Source of the DNA: Prevotella sp.
GTDB lineage: Bacteria > Bacteroidota > Bacteroidia > Bacteroidales > Bacteroidaceae
Length of the DNA stretch: 64,000 nt
Direction of reading: 5' to 3'
Assembly (NCBI GenBank): GCA_017554145.1
Contig: JAFZIZ010000015.1
Location: 124,001-188,000 of the forward strand
The position numbers were made by a program, and so were the translations under genes. Positions 45,492-54,043 of the stretch are shown here, piece after piece. Each line of letters begins with the position of its first letter. The first letter of the stretch is position 1. The notes beneath the pieces were generated by a model that did no database searches, had not been told where the DNA came from, and saw only the letters and a program-made list of their open reading frames with translations.

Positions 45492-47321
45492 TTGAAAGAG
45501 CGCGTATTATATCTGGTGAAGTTCTATGTGGCAACAGTCCTTATCTTTCTGGTTGCCAAAGTATTCTTCATGCTCTATCATTATGATGCTTTGTTTACTG
45601 TTGGCGACATTTTTGATGTCCTCCGACATGGCCTCTCTCTTGATTTGAGTACCTCGCTCTACTTACTGACCGTTCCCTTCTTGTTGACTATCATATCCCT
45701 ATGGGTACGTATTCCGAAGCCAGTATTCCGCGTCTACTATTTCATCGCTGCCGTTCTTCTTGCTCTTGCCTTCGTGGCAGATACGAGTCTCTATGAGTTC
45801 TGGAAGTTCAAGTTAGATGCCTCTTGTCTGCAATACTTAGAGACACCCACAGAGGCTATGGCAAGTGTCAGTACGTGGTATATCCTTTTCCGCCTCGTCG
45901 TCATCATCCTTCTTACCATCGCCATCTATTGGATATATGTAAAAATCACCCCACAGTTCCCAAAGCTAACAGCTAATAGCCAAAAGCTAATAGCCACTTT
46001 AATAGCCCTTCTTCTTATCCCCTTGATGGTGATAGGTATCAGAGGTGGTATTGATGAGTCTACTACCAATATCGGACAGGTTTATTACTCTCAGAACCAG
46101 TTTCTGAACCATGCTGCAGTCAACCCTGTCTTCAGTTTCTTTGCCTCGTTCGAGAAGACGGCAAGCAATAATGTCACCTACCATTTCATGGACGATAAAG
46201 AGTGTGACGAGATTGTCAGTCAACTCTATAACACGCAGAGTATCGACAGCGATACCTTGTTAACCACCCAACACCCCAACATCGTCATTATCCTGTTGGA
46301 GAGTTGCGGAGGCGAGTTTACGGAAATAGGCGGTAGGGCAGACATTACCCCCAATCTGAGTCGATTGGCAAGAGAAGGCATCTACTTCTCGAACTGCTAT
46401 GGCAACAGTTGGCGTACAGATCGTGGTACGGTATGTACATGGAGCGGATATCCTTCTTTCCCCACCATGTCGGTGATGAAGATACCTTCGAAGTCACGTT
46501 CATTGCCGAATATCGCAAGAACGCTGAAAGAACAACGGGACTATCAGACCTATTACATCTATGGGGGTGACATCAACTTCACGAATATGCGCAGTTATCT
46601 CGTCTCAGGTGGCTTTGAAACACTGAAATGGAAAGCTGACTATACCAAAGAGGAACAGGAATCAGCACAATGGGGCGTCCGTGATGACATCACTTTAGAT
46701 ACCGTCTATGATCTAATCACCGATCACCACTCACCAATCACCACTCACCACTCACCACTTCTCATCGGCTATTCCACCTTGAGCAGTCATCAGCCTTGGG
46801 ATGTACCTATTTATCACTTTGACGACGAGGTGTATAACTCGTTCTATTACCTCGACCAGTGTATCGGCAATTTCATAGACAAACTACGTAAGAGTGCCGT
46901 ATGGGACAACATCTTGGTTATTATGCTGCCCGACCATGGTTTCCCCTATAAGGTTCGTGATGAGTCTGACCCCTTGCTGAACCATATTCCGATGATATGG
47001 GTAGGCGGTGCTGTCAAAGCCCCGAAGCGTATCGAACAGGTATGTAACCAAACAGACCTGCCAGCAACTTTGTTGGGTCAGTTAGGTATCAACCACGACG
47101 AATATACGTTCAGCCGTGATGTCTTGAGCAAGACTTACACGCAACCTTTTGCCATCCACACCTACGACGATGGTTATACCATGACCGACAGTGTCTCTTT
47201 CGTCAACTACGACTTCATCAGCGAACGAGTCGTCATTGAACAGGGCAAGAAGAATCCCCAGTTGTTACAATGGGGTAGGGCAATCCTTCAGGCAGCATCC
47301 ACAGACTTGAACAATCGATAA
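45492..47321 (+). CDS. LTA synthase-type sulfatase family protein (alkaline-phosphatase superfamily)
   Basis: The 609-residue protein has about five N-terminal membrane helices (to about 185) and a periplasmic sulfatase-like domain. The catalytic Thr is in DRGTVCTWSG near 308, metal ligands are in LLESCGGEF near 265 and LPDHGFPY near 478. Members transfer phosphoglycerol or phosphoethanolamine groups. The start is TTG, just after a heptamer array; the next in-frame ATG (residue 28) would remove most of helix 1. Two more arrays are inside: residues about 158-169 (LTANSQKL) between helices and about 408-424 (HHSPITTHHSPL) in the catalytic domain. Confidence 0.83.
   Translation: MKERVLYLVKFYVATVLIFLVAKVFFMLYHYDALFTVGDIFDVLRHGLSLDLSTSLYLLTVPFLLTIISLWVRIPKPVFRVYYFIAAVLLALAFVADTSLYEFWKFKLDASCLQYLETPTEAMASVSTWYILFRLVVIILLTIAIYWIYVKITPQFPKLTANSQKLIATLIALLLIPLMVIGIRGGIDESTTNIGQVYYSQNQFLNHAAVNPVFSFFASFEKTASNNVTYHFMDDKECDEIVSQLYNTQSIDSDTLLTTQHPNIVIILLESCGGEFTEIGGRADITPNLSRLAREGIYFSNCYGNSWRTDRGTVCTWSGYPSFPTMSVMKIPSKSRSLPNIARTLKEQRDYQTYYIYGGDINFTNMRSYLVSGGFETLKWKADYTKEEQESAQWGVRDDITLDTVYDLITDHHSPITTHHSPLLIGYSTLSSHQPWDVPIYHFDDEVYNSFYYLDQCIGNFIDKLRKSAVWDNILVIMLPDHGFPYKVRDESDPLLNHIPMIWVGGAVKAPKRIEQVCNQTDLPATLLGQLGINHDEYTFSRDVLSKTYTQPFAIHTYDDGYTMTDSVSFVNYDFISERVVIEQGKKNPQLLQWGRAILQAASTDLNNR
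45964..45998. repeat. In-gene heptamer array, AGCTAAT/AGCCAAA family (5 units)
   Basis: Five 7-bp units lie inside the sulfatase gene in a loop between two membrane helices. Same family as in cysS (52918) and, in reverse, the methyltransferase (29697). Confidence 0.9.
46713..46761. repeat. In-gene heptamer array, CCACTCA/CCAATCA family (7 units)
   Basis: Seven 7-bp units lie inside the catalytic domain of the sulfatase-type protein and encode a His/Ser/Pro/Thr-rich stretch. Same family as the first miaB array. Confidence 0.9.
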
Positions 47322-47380
47322 CAGTCAAACATATAGATGTTAAATAATAGTAAAAACCATATTTTTGTAGAAACAATTAC

Positions 47381-47388
47381 TATATTTG
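47381..47388 (+). promoter_or_regulatory. -7 promoter box (TATATTTG) of the C10 peptidase
   Basis: Perfect box, 40 bp before the ATG. A second match (TATTTTTG) lies at 47360-47367. Confidence 0.55.
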
Positions 47389-47428
47389 CAACATTAAAAA
47401 CAACTAACTATAAATAATTATAACCATT

Positions 47429-49819
47429 ATGAAGAAATTACTACTTACATTATTTGTTCTGGCTATACCTTTGTTGGTGTTGGCAGAATCCATTGAAAAA
47501 GAAAAGGCCATGCAAATTGCCTGTCAATTTATGGCGAACATACAAACTGGAAAGACAAATGGCAAAAGGGCCGCCTCCACACCTCAGTTACAGATTAAAG
47601 ACATTGGCATGAAGAATCTTTATGCCTTTGCCGATGACGTAGATGGGACATACGTCATTGTTGCCGGCGATGATTGTGTGGAGCCTGTGCTTGCCTATGG
47701 TAAAACGGACGCATTCAATCTTTATACAATGCCTAAACCTATACAGATGATGCTTCTCGGTTACGAACAGCAGATTGGCAAGATGCGTAGTGGAAAGACT
47801 ATCCGTAGGGCTCCCGAAGCCTCTAATCGCGAAGTCATTGCACCGCTCGTCCAAACCATGTGGCATCAATATCTGCCATTTAATTACGAATGCCCTTACG
47901 ATGAGGTCTCTCAAATGAATACTTACGTAGGTTGTGTGGCACTGACATTAGCCCAACTGATGTATTACTATCAGTATCCACAAAGCACGACAGTAGAAAT
48001 CCCCGCATATACAACAGCAGGAGGATATGAGTTACCAGCCTTGCCACCGACTACTTTTGACTATTCGAAGATGCATCTGAATTATGACTATATTTACTAC
48101 GGTGACAGGAATACGATAGACCCAACAGACCCATCAATCGAAGAAGTTACTAAGTTGCTATTATACGCGGGCTGCGCCGTAAAAATGGAGTACTCTACAA
48201 GAGGCTCGGCAGCGGTCTTCGACAATGAGCTCATTGCCAAGTATTTTGGTTACGACAAAGGGGCACGCTACCTAATGGCAGGCAACTATCCGCACGATGT
48301 GTGGGAAGAAATGGTATACAACGAACTGAAAGCTGGTCGCCCAGTGCCTTATTCGGCGGGAGCCGTTGGCAACCAGTCACACCAGTTCATTATCGACGGC
48401 TATGACGGGAATGGCTTCTTTCACACAAATTTAGGAGAAATTGGTCGTGGCTCTTCCGATACATTTTTCAGATTAGGTGTGCTGAACGATTGTTGGAATC
48501 AGAAAGGTCCAGTGGAATTCAGTGGTTACAACGTCTATCAGGCAGCACATTTCGGTTTCCAGCCTGACAAGGGCAACGATGCGGTGCCAATTGTCAGTGT
48601 GGATTATGGCAACTACGAGTTGTTGAAGACAGACTTTACGCGCAGTTCATCCAATGCCAATTTTAAGGACATCGTGCTGAGTGCTACCATGAAACGATTC
48701 GACAATAACGGTCACACGATGGATTATGGATGGGGACTGTTTCAGAATGGACTGCTGAAAAAAGAACTTTGCTCATCTACTACTGATCAGGAAACTACTA
48801 ATCTCAACATGAAATTCAACATGGGCAAAGGGCTGACAGATGGTACCTATCAGATATTCCCCATCTTCCGCAATAACGGAGCACAAGACTGGGAGGAATA
48901 CCTGGAATATCTATATACGACTGAAGACGGTACGCCCATGCGCCATTACACCGCTACCATCAACAACAATAAACTACATATTGACGTATCATCAACGGAA
49001 CCCAATCTGAATATTGATAAAGTAGAATACTACGCCGCCTATGTGGGCGAGAAGTTAAATATGCGCGTATGGTTGACAAATAACGGTACGAACTACGAGA
49101 ACGAACTCTTCCTCTGGATTGACGAAGAGGAAAATATGAGAACAGGTGTGGGCGCATATGTTGACCCAGGCAAGTCAGACTATATAGACTTCTGCACGGC
49201 AGCACCCACCAAGGGAACGCACAAAGTCAAGATAACTACCGACTGGGAAGGAAAAAAAGTTATCTACACCGGAAAACTGACTGTCAGTAATGCACCCAAA
49301 TGCCTGTTGGAGGCTAATGTCACTACCAATGGAATGGATGAAAACAACATTGTTCACGATAAACTTGACATAGTCTGCAAAATAACGAATACTGGAGACA
49401 CCGATTTCTACAATTTGATAGAAGCAGGGACAAAAGCTGATAAAATTGATAACAACGGAAACTCCATCTATGATGAACCCAACGGATATCCCACCTGGAA
49501 CTGGGTTCGTGTCTGGTACATCCATTTAAAACCAGGGGAAAGTACTGAAATTTCATTTACAATCGGTAAAGAAGTATTTAAGCCCTACGACTACGAATAC
49601 TGCCTTTATATCGATTATGATAATAACCACGAAGGAAACACCGAAAGAATCTATAATTGGGCTTTCCGATATTTAGATGCTTCAGGCATCGAAGGTCCAG
49701 CAACCAAGAATACTGCTGACGACGGCATCTATTACGACTTACAAGGACGTCGTATCAATAGCAACACATTGACACGAGGTGTTTATATCCACAACAACAA
49801 AAAGATACTGGTTAGGTAA
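47429..49819 (+). CDS. C10 (streptopain-type) cysteine peptidase with secretion tail
   Basis: The 796-residue protein has a signal peptide (about 1-20), a Spi-like propeptide (about 21-125), and a C10 peptidase domain with Cys169 (YVGCVALTLAQLMYYYQYPQ) and a His near 317 (QSHQFIIDGYDG). The usual NWGWGG motif after the histidine is replaced by NLGEIGRGSS, so activity may be reduced or altered. Residues about 380-760 hold beta-sandwich-like modules. The C-terminus (GIYYDLQGRRINSNTLTRGVYI, ending KKILVR) is the Prevotella-style secretion tail. It is expressed alone: promoter and strong terminator flank it. Confidence 0.83.
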   Translation: MKKLLLTLFVLAIPLLVLAESIEKEKAMQIACQFMANIQTGKTNGKRAASTPQLQIKDIGMKNLYAFADDVDGTYVIVAGDDCVEPVLAYGKTDAFNLYTMPKPIQMMLLGYEQQIGKMRSGKTIRRAPEASNREVIAPLVQTMWHQYLPFNYECPYDEVSQMNTYVGCVALTLAQLMYYYQYPQSTTVEIPAYTTAGGYELPALPPTTFDYSKMHLNYDYIYYGDRNTIDPTDPSIEEVTKLLLYAGCAVKMEYSTRGSAAVFDNELIAKYFGYDKGARYLMAGNYPHDVWEEMVYNELKAGRPVPYSAGAVGNQSHQFIIDGYDGNGFFHTNLGEIGRGSSDTFFRLGVLNDCWNQKGPVEFSGYNVYQAAHFGFQPDKGNDAVPIVSVDYGNYELLKTDFTRSSSNANFKDIVLSATMKRFDNNGHTMDYGWGLFQNGLLKKELCSSTTDQETTNLNMKFNMGKGLTDGTYQIFPIFRNNGAQDWEEYLEYLYTTEDGTPMRHYTATINNNKLHIDVSSTEPNLNIDKVEYYAAYVGEKLNMRVWLTNNGTNYENELFLWIDEEENMRTGVGAYVDPGKSDYIDFCTAAPTKGTHKVKITTDWEGKKVIYTGKLTVSNAPKCLLEANVTTNGMDENNIVHDKLDIVCKITNTGDTDFYNLIEAGTKADKIDNNGNSIYDEPNGYPTWNWVRVWYIHLKPGESTEISFTIGKEVFKPYDYEYCLYIDYDNNHEGNTERIYNWAFRYLDASGIEGPATKNTADDGIYYDLQGRRINSNTLTRGVYIHNNKKILVR

Positions 49820-49836
49820 CTTGTTTTTGACAAGAT

Positions 49837-49873
49837 AATAATGGGAGGCAAATTAAATTTGCCTCCCATTATT
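49837..49873 (+). terminator. Strong terminator after the C10 peptidase
   Basis: An 18-bp perfect inverted repeat (AATAATGGGAGGCAAATT and its complement) with a minimal loop is followed by ATTATTTAT. It lies 17 bp after the stop codon. Confidence 0.85.
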
Positions 49874-49904
49874 TATTATTTATAGAATTTCGATAGGAAT
49901 TTGA

Positions 49905-49992
49905 GAAAAAACTGTAACCTATATGTTTAGCACTCGTAAGTAATATACTTAGACAACGAAAGTAATATACTTAGCACTCGTAAACTATATAG
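49905..49992. repeat. 22-bp tandem repeat (3 clear units, 1 degenerate)
   Basis: Units at 49927-49948, 49949-49970 and 49971-49992 share TTAG at the start, a CGTAA or CGAAA core and a TAATATAC or CTATATAG end; 49905-49926 is a weaker fourth copy. The last unit creates the palindrome AAACTATATAGTTT (49982-49995). The block ends 58 bp before the -7 box of the CoA-transferase gene, so it could hold operator sites. Confidence 0.8.
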
Positions 49993-50050
49993 TTTTCACG
50001 CTCATCATAATAAATTCATTTATTTTATTCTCATTTAATCGAATTTTTCG

Positions 50051-50058
50051 TACCTTTG
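50051..50058 (+). promoter_or_regulatory. -7 promoter box (TACCTTTG) of the CoA-transferase
   Basis: Perfect box, 28 bp before ATG 50087. Confidence 0.62.
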
Positions 50059-50086
50059 CACACAAATTAAAAATAATAGTACTATT

Positions 50087-51592
50087 ATGGCTTATACACG
50101 TATGACCGCTGCAGAGGCTGCAGCACTGATTAAGAATGGTGAGAATATCGCTATGAGTGGCTTTACACCTGCTGGTGTAGCCAAAGCAACAACCAAGGAG
50201 TTAGCAAAGATTGCACTTGCCGAGCATGAGGCAGGACGCGAGTTTAAGGTAGGTATCTTCACAGGTGCTTCTACTGGTCAGAGCACTGATGGTGACTTGG
50301 CAAATGCACAGGCCATCAAGTATCGTGCGCCTTACACGACGAACCCCGATTTCCGCAAGCATGTGAATGCTGGTGAGATTCCTTATAATGACCTGCACTT
50401 GAGTCACATGGCACAGGAACTGCGTTATGGTTTCTATGGTGATGTGGACTGGGCAATCCTTGAAGTCTGCGACATCGAAGAGGTTGGCAACGACTATCGC
50501 GTCTATCTGACTGCTGCCGGTGGTATTTCTCCTACGGCTGCCCGTCTGGCGAAGAAGGTCATTCTGGAGTTGAACTCATTCCATAGCCCTGATGCGAAAT
50601 ATATCCATGACGTATATGAGCCATTGGATCCCCCTTACCGCAAGCCTATTCCCATCTTTGCTGTCAGCGACCGTATCGGTGTTCCTTATGTGACGATTCC
50701 GAAGGAGAAAGTGGTAGGTGTCGTAGAGTGTAACATCCCCGATGAGGCTCGTGCCTTCAAAGACAGCGACCCTGTAACGGATAAGATTGGTTATCTGACA
50801 GCAGAGTTCTTGGTTGCTGAGTTGCATGCTGGTCGTATTCCTAAGGAGTTCCTGCCCTTGCAGAGTGGTGTAGGTTCAACAGCCAATGCCATCCTCGGTG
50901 CACTGGGTGAGGATAAGCATGTGCCCGACTTCAATATCTACACAGAGGTATTGCAGGATGCAGTGGTTGGCATGATGATGAACGGTCGTGTGAAGGATGC
51001 TTCTGCTTGTTCACTGACTGTCTCTAACGAGTGTCTGAAGCAGGTATATGACAATATGGATTACTTCAAGAATCACCTGACACTGCGTCAGAGCGAGATT
51101 TCCAACCATCCTGCTGTTATCCGTCGTCTGGGTGTCATCGCCATCAATACCGCCATTGAGGTGGATATCTATGGTAATGCCAACTCTACTCATATCAGTG
51201 GAACGAAGATGATGAACGGTATCGGTGGTTCTGGTGACTTCATCCGTAATGCCTACCTCTCTATCTTTACTTGTCCTTCTGTAGCGAAAGGCGGCTTGAT
51301 TTCAAGTGTCGTTCCATTCGTTACCCATCAGGATTCCTCTGAGCATGATGTGAATGTCATCGTGACGGAGCAGGGCGTTGCAGACTTGCGTGGTAAGAGT
51401 CCGATGCAGCGTGCACAGACCATCATTGAGAACTGTGCGCATCCTGACTATAAGCAGTTGTTGTGGGACTACCTGAAACTGGGTGTCGGCGGACATACTC
51501 ACCATTGTCTCACAGCTGCCTTTGCTATGCACGACACACTGGCTCGCAAGGGTGACATGAAGTTGACAGACTTCAGCGAGTACGTTAAATAG
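50087..51592 (+). CDS. Acetyl-CoA hydrolase/transferase family (succinate CoA-transferase)
   Basis: The 501-residue enzyme has the class I CoA-transferase fold. The catalytic Glu is Glu287 in YTEVLQDA, next to the oxyanion-loop sequence GSTANAILGAL. The C-terminal VTEQGVADLRGKSP motif near 427-440 is also conserved. It most likely moves CoA between succinate and acetate or propionate, which fits succinate/propionate-forming anaerobes. The gene follows the 22-bp repeats and its TAG stop is overlapped by the first unit of a heptamer array. Confidence 0.88.
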   Translation: MAYTRMTAAEAAALIKNGENIAMSGFTPAGVAKATTKELAKIALAEHEAGREFKVGIFTGASTGQSTDGDLANAQAIKYRAPYTTNPDFRKHVNAGEIPYNDLHLSHMAQELRYGFYGDVDWAILEVCDIEEVGNDYRVYLTAAGGISPTAARLAKKVILELNSFHSPDAKYIHDVYEPLDPPYRKPIPIFAVSDRIGVPYVTIPKEKVVGVVECNIPDEARAFKDSDPVTDKIGYLTAEFLVAELHAGRIPKEFLPLQSGVGSTANAILGALGEDKHVPDFNIYTEVLQDAVVGMMMNGRVKDASACSLTVSNECLKQVYDNMDYFKNHLTLRQSEISNHPAVIRRLGVIAINTAIEVDIYGNANSTHISGTKMMNGIGGSGDFIRNAYLSIFTCPSVAKGGLISSVVPFVTHQDSSEHDVNVIVTEQGVADLRGKSPMQRAQTIIENCAHPDYKQLLWDYLKLGVGGHTHHCLTAAFAMHDTLARKGDMKLTDFSEYVK

Positions 51593-51625
51593 TTTATAGT
51601 TTAAAGTTTATAGTTTATAGATTTG
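51591..51625. repeat. Heptamer array, AGTTTAT family, from stop codon to TTG start
   Basis: Four units AGTTTAT/AGTTTAA begin in the TAG stop of the CoA-transferase gene. A degenerate fifth unit AGATTTG contains the TTG start codon of cysS. Confidence 0.88.
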
Positions 51626-53125
51626 GAATCGAAATTAGTTATCTATAATACGCTGACGCGACAGAAGGAGCGTTTTGAACCCCTCAATGCGCCCAATGTG
51701 GGAATGTATGTTTGCGGACCTACCGTTTATGGTGATCCCCATCTGGGACATGCGCGTCCTGCTATTACCTTCGACTTGGTGTTCCGCTATCTGAAGCACT
51801 TAGGCTATAAAGTGCGCTATGTGCGTAATATCACGGACGTTGGTCACTTGGAGCATGATGCCGACGAGGGTGAAGATAAGATTGCTAAGAAGGCACGACT
51901 GGAACAGTTGGAGCCGATGGAGATAGCGCAGTATTATACCAACCGCTATCATCAGGCCATGGAGGCGCTGAACGTGTTACCTCCTTCAATCGAACCGCAT
52001 GCCACAGGACATATCATCGAGCAGCAGCAACTGGTGCAGCAGATTCTGGATAATGGTTTTGCCTACGAGTCGAACGGTTCTGTCTATTTTGATATCGAGG
52101 CATATAACAAGCAGTATAAGTACGGCATTCTCTCTGGTCGTTCCTTGGAAAATATCAAAGACGAAAGTCGTGAACTGGCTGGTGTAGGAGAGAAACATAA
52201 TCAGGCAGACTTCGCCCTCTGGAAGAAGGCACAACCAGAACATATCATGCGCTGGCCATCACCTTGGTCAGACGGTTTCCCTGGCTGGCACTGCGAATGT
52301 ACGGCAATGGGTAGGAAGTACTTAGGTGAGCAGTTCGATATTCATGGTGGTGGTATGGATCTCGTCTTCCCCCATCATGAGTGTGAGATAGCACAGGCAG
52401 TGGCCTCGATGGGACATCAGGCAGTTAAGTACTGGATGCACAACAATATGCTGACCATCAACGGTCAGAAGATGGGTAAGTCGTATAATAACTTCATCAC
52501 GTTGGAGCAGTTCTTCACAGGTAATCATCCGCTGTTGGAGAAGGCTTATACTGCTATGACTATCCGTTTCTTCGTATTGAGTGCCCACTATCGTGGCACT
52601 GTAGACTTCTCTAACGAAGCTTTGCAGGCTGCGGAGAAGGGATTGGAGAAACTGCTGAATGCCATCAACGATCTCGAGCGCGTTCAGGTATCCGACAAAT
52701 GTGATGCCGAGACGGAGAAGGTGGTGAAGGGTCTTCGTGAAAAGTGCTATGATGCCATGAACGATGACTTCGCAACACCACAGGTCATCAGTAATCTCTT
52801 TGAGGCTTGCACAGTAGTCAATAAACTCATCGACCATAAGGCAACGATTTGTGCCGACTGCCTGAAAGAACTTTCTGAGACGATGCGTCTCTTCGCTTTC
52901 GATATCCTAGGCTTGAAAGCCAATAGCCAACAGCTAACAGCTAATGGTCAAGACGCTCGTGAAGCATCCTTTGGCAAGGTCGTGGATATGGTACTCGAAC
53001 TGCGTGCTAAGGCTAAGGCAGAAAAGGACTGGGCTACCAGTGATAAGATTCGTGATGAACTCGCCGCTGCTGGCTTTGAGGTGAAAGATACCAAGGACGG
53101 TGTCACTTGGCGACTGAATAAATAA
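51623..53125 (+). CDS. cysS: Cysteinyl-tRNA synthetase
   Basis: The 500-residue class I synthetase has HLGH at 40-43 (HIGH signature), the zinc Cys31 in [17 protein letters not shown] near 215-222, and KMGKS near 285 (KMSKS signature). The start codon is TTG within the last unit of a heptamer array; the protein begins [15 protein letters not shown], which matches the family start. A second array (residues about 432-444, [10 protein letters not shown]) lies between the helical anticodon-binding region and the C-terminal domain, a place tolerant of length changes. A terminator follows. Confidence 0.95.
   Translation: MESKLVIYNTLTRQKERFEPLNAPNVGMYVCGPTVYGDPHLGHARPAITFDLVFRYLKHLGYKVRYVRNITDVGHLEHDADEGEDKIAKKARLEQLEPMEIAQYYTNRYHQAMEALNVLPPSIEPHATGHIIEQQQLVQQILDNGFAYESNGSVYFDIEAYNKQYKYGILSGRSLENIKDESRELAGVGEKHNQADFALWKKAQPEHIMRWPSPWSDGFPGWHCECTAMGRKYLGEQFDIHGGGMDLVFPHHECEIAQAVASMGHQAVKYWMHNNMLTINGQKMGKSYNNFITLEQFFTGNHPLLEKAYTAMTIRFFVLSAHYRGTVDFSNEALQAAEKGLEKLLNAINDLERVQVSDKCDAETEKVVKGLREKCYDAMNDDFATPQVISNLFEACTVVNKLIDHKATICADCLKELSETMRLFAFDILGLKANSQQLTANGQDAREASFGKVVDMVLELRAKAKAEKDWATSDKIRDELAAAGFEVKDTKDGVTWRLNK
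52918..52952. repeat. In-gene heptamer array, AGCCAAT/AGCTAAC family (4-5 units)
   Basis: Four clear 7-bp units and a degenerate fifth lie inside cysS, an essential gene, and encode a Ser/Gln/Asn-rich linker. Confidence 0.9.
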
Positions 53126-53131
53126 TGGAAG

Positions 53132-53155
53132 AGCCGAAGCAGAAACGCTTCGGCT
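53132..53155. terminator. Terminator between cysS and the C1 peptidase
   Basis: A 9-bp perfect stem AGCCGAAGC / GCTTCGGCT with a 6-nt loop is followed by TTCTTATT on the plus strand. It lies just past the cysS stop; the minus-strand tail is less T-rich. Confidence 0.8.
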
Positions 53156-53158
53156 TTC

Positions 53159-53986
53159 TTATTGTTCGTAGGCTTCCTTCGTCATAAAGATGGCAACGGT
53201 CTTGTCTCGAAGATACTCTGCTGACATATACATCAGTCCATCATAGGGATTGTGTGTACCCCATGAGTTCTTCATGATAAAGAAGAGACGATGTTGGGGA
53301 TCACGGGCAAGACCAACTATCGCCATACAGTGATTATCGGTAGGACGCGAGTTATTATGCTTATCGGCAACACCTTCCTTAAACGAGAAACCTGACTCGT
53401 GCGTATCACCTTCCCAACAGACACCATGACGCTGACGGACGGCACGTTCTACATGAGCCAACAACGAGTCCTTGGGAATATTCAGGAAACTGCCTTTCTC
53501 CCAGTTGTCTGGTAAATCGAGTACCACTTTTTTATAATAGGGGTATTCGTCGTTAGAGGTCAGGGAGATATACTCACCAGGAGCACAGACACTATGGGCA
53601 AACTCCAAAGGGGTATAACGAGCACCTAACATAAAGACCCAACGAGGGCGAGGCAGTTTATGATAAGATGTATCAGGATAGGCATCATAACTGACGATAC
53701 CATGTCGCCCTATTATATTTAATAAGGTGTGACCCATGCCACGAAGATTCCTCCGTTTGACCACTCTTTCGATATAGGCAGGAGAGAGATGAACAGAGTC
53801 GCCTCGGGCAATATGCTCCGTCTCTATCGTAGACAGCATGGCATAAGCCCAGCAGAATTGAGAGTTCCCCTGATTCTTGACAGGAGTCATCGGCAATCTC
53901 ACTTCGTCAGAAAAAACAATCGGAGGTTGTTTCTGACAGCCAGCCAGACAAACGATAAGGAATAAATATAATAGTCTCTTCATCAT
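53159..53986 (-). CDS. C1-family (papain/bleomycin-hydrolase-like) cysteine peptidase lipoprotein
   Basis: The 275-residue protein has a lipobox (VCLAGC, Cys17). The active-site Cys45 is in KNQGNSQFCWAYA, the His in DNHCMAIVGLA near 227-237, and the Asn in MKNSWGTHNPYDG near 250. These are the papain triad. It should sit on a membrane face in the periplasm or at the surface and cleave peptides. It is monocistronic and divergent from the U32 gene. The palindrome CATCATTTAATGATG (53981-53995) overlaps the start codon. Confidence 0.85.
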   Translation of the reverse strand: MMKRLLYLFLIVCLAGCQKQPPIVFSDEVRLPMTPVKNQGNSQFCWAYAMLSTIETEHIARGDSVHLSPAYIERVVKRRNLRGMGHTLLNIIGRHGIVSYDAYPDTSYHKLPRPRWVFMLGARYTPLEFAHSVCAPGEYISLTSNDEYPYYKKVVLDLPDNWEKGSFLNIPKDSLLAHVERAVRQRHGVCWEGDTHESGFSFKEGVADKHNNSRPTDNHCMAIVGLARDPQHRLFFIMKNSWGTHNPYDGLMYMSAEYLRDKTVAIFMTKEAYEQ

Positions 53987-53995
53987 TTAATGATG

Positions 53996-54003
53996 CAAAG
54001 ATA
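53996..54003 (-). promoter_or_regulatory. -7 promoter box (TATCTTTG), minus strand
   Basis: Perfect box, 9 bp upstream of the C1 peptidase ATG. Confidence 0.6.
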
Positions 54004-54026
54004 GGAATTAATTGATAATTATTTCG

Positions 54027-54034
54027 TAATTTTG
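54027..54034 (+). promoter_or_regulatory. -7 promoter box (TAATTTTG) of the U32 gene
   Basis: Perfect TAnnTTTG box, 9 bp before ATG 54044. The in-frame TTG at 54032 lies within the box and is not the start. Confidence 0.6.
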
Positions 54035-54043
54035 CCGGCGAAA

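Noticed and set aside
49905-49992. The 22-bp tandem block as a CRISPR array
   Set aside because: Units are directly adjacent with no spacers and no cas genes are nearby.
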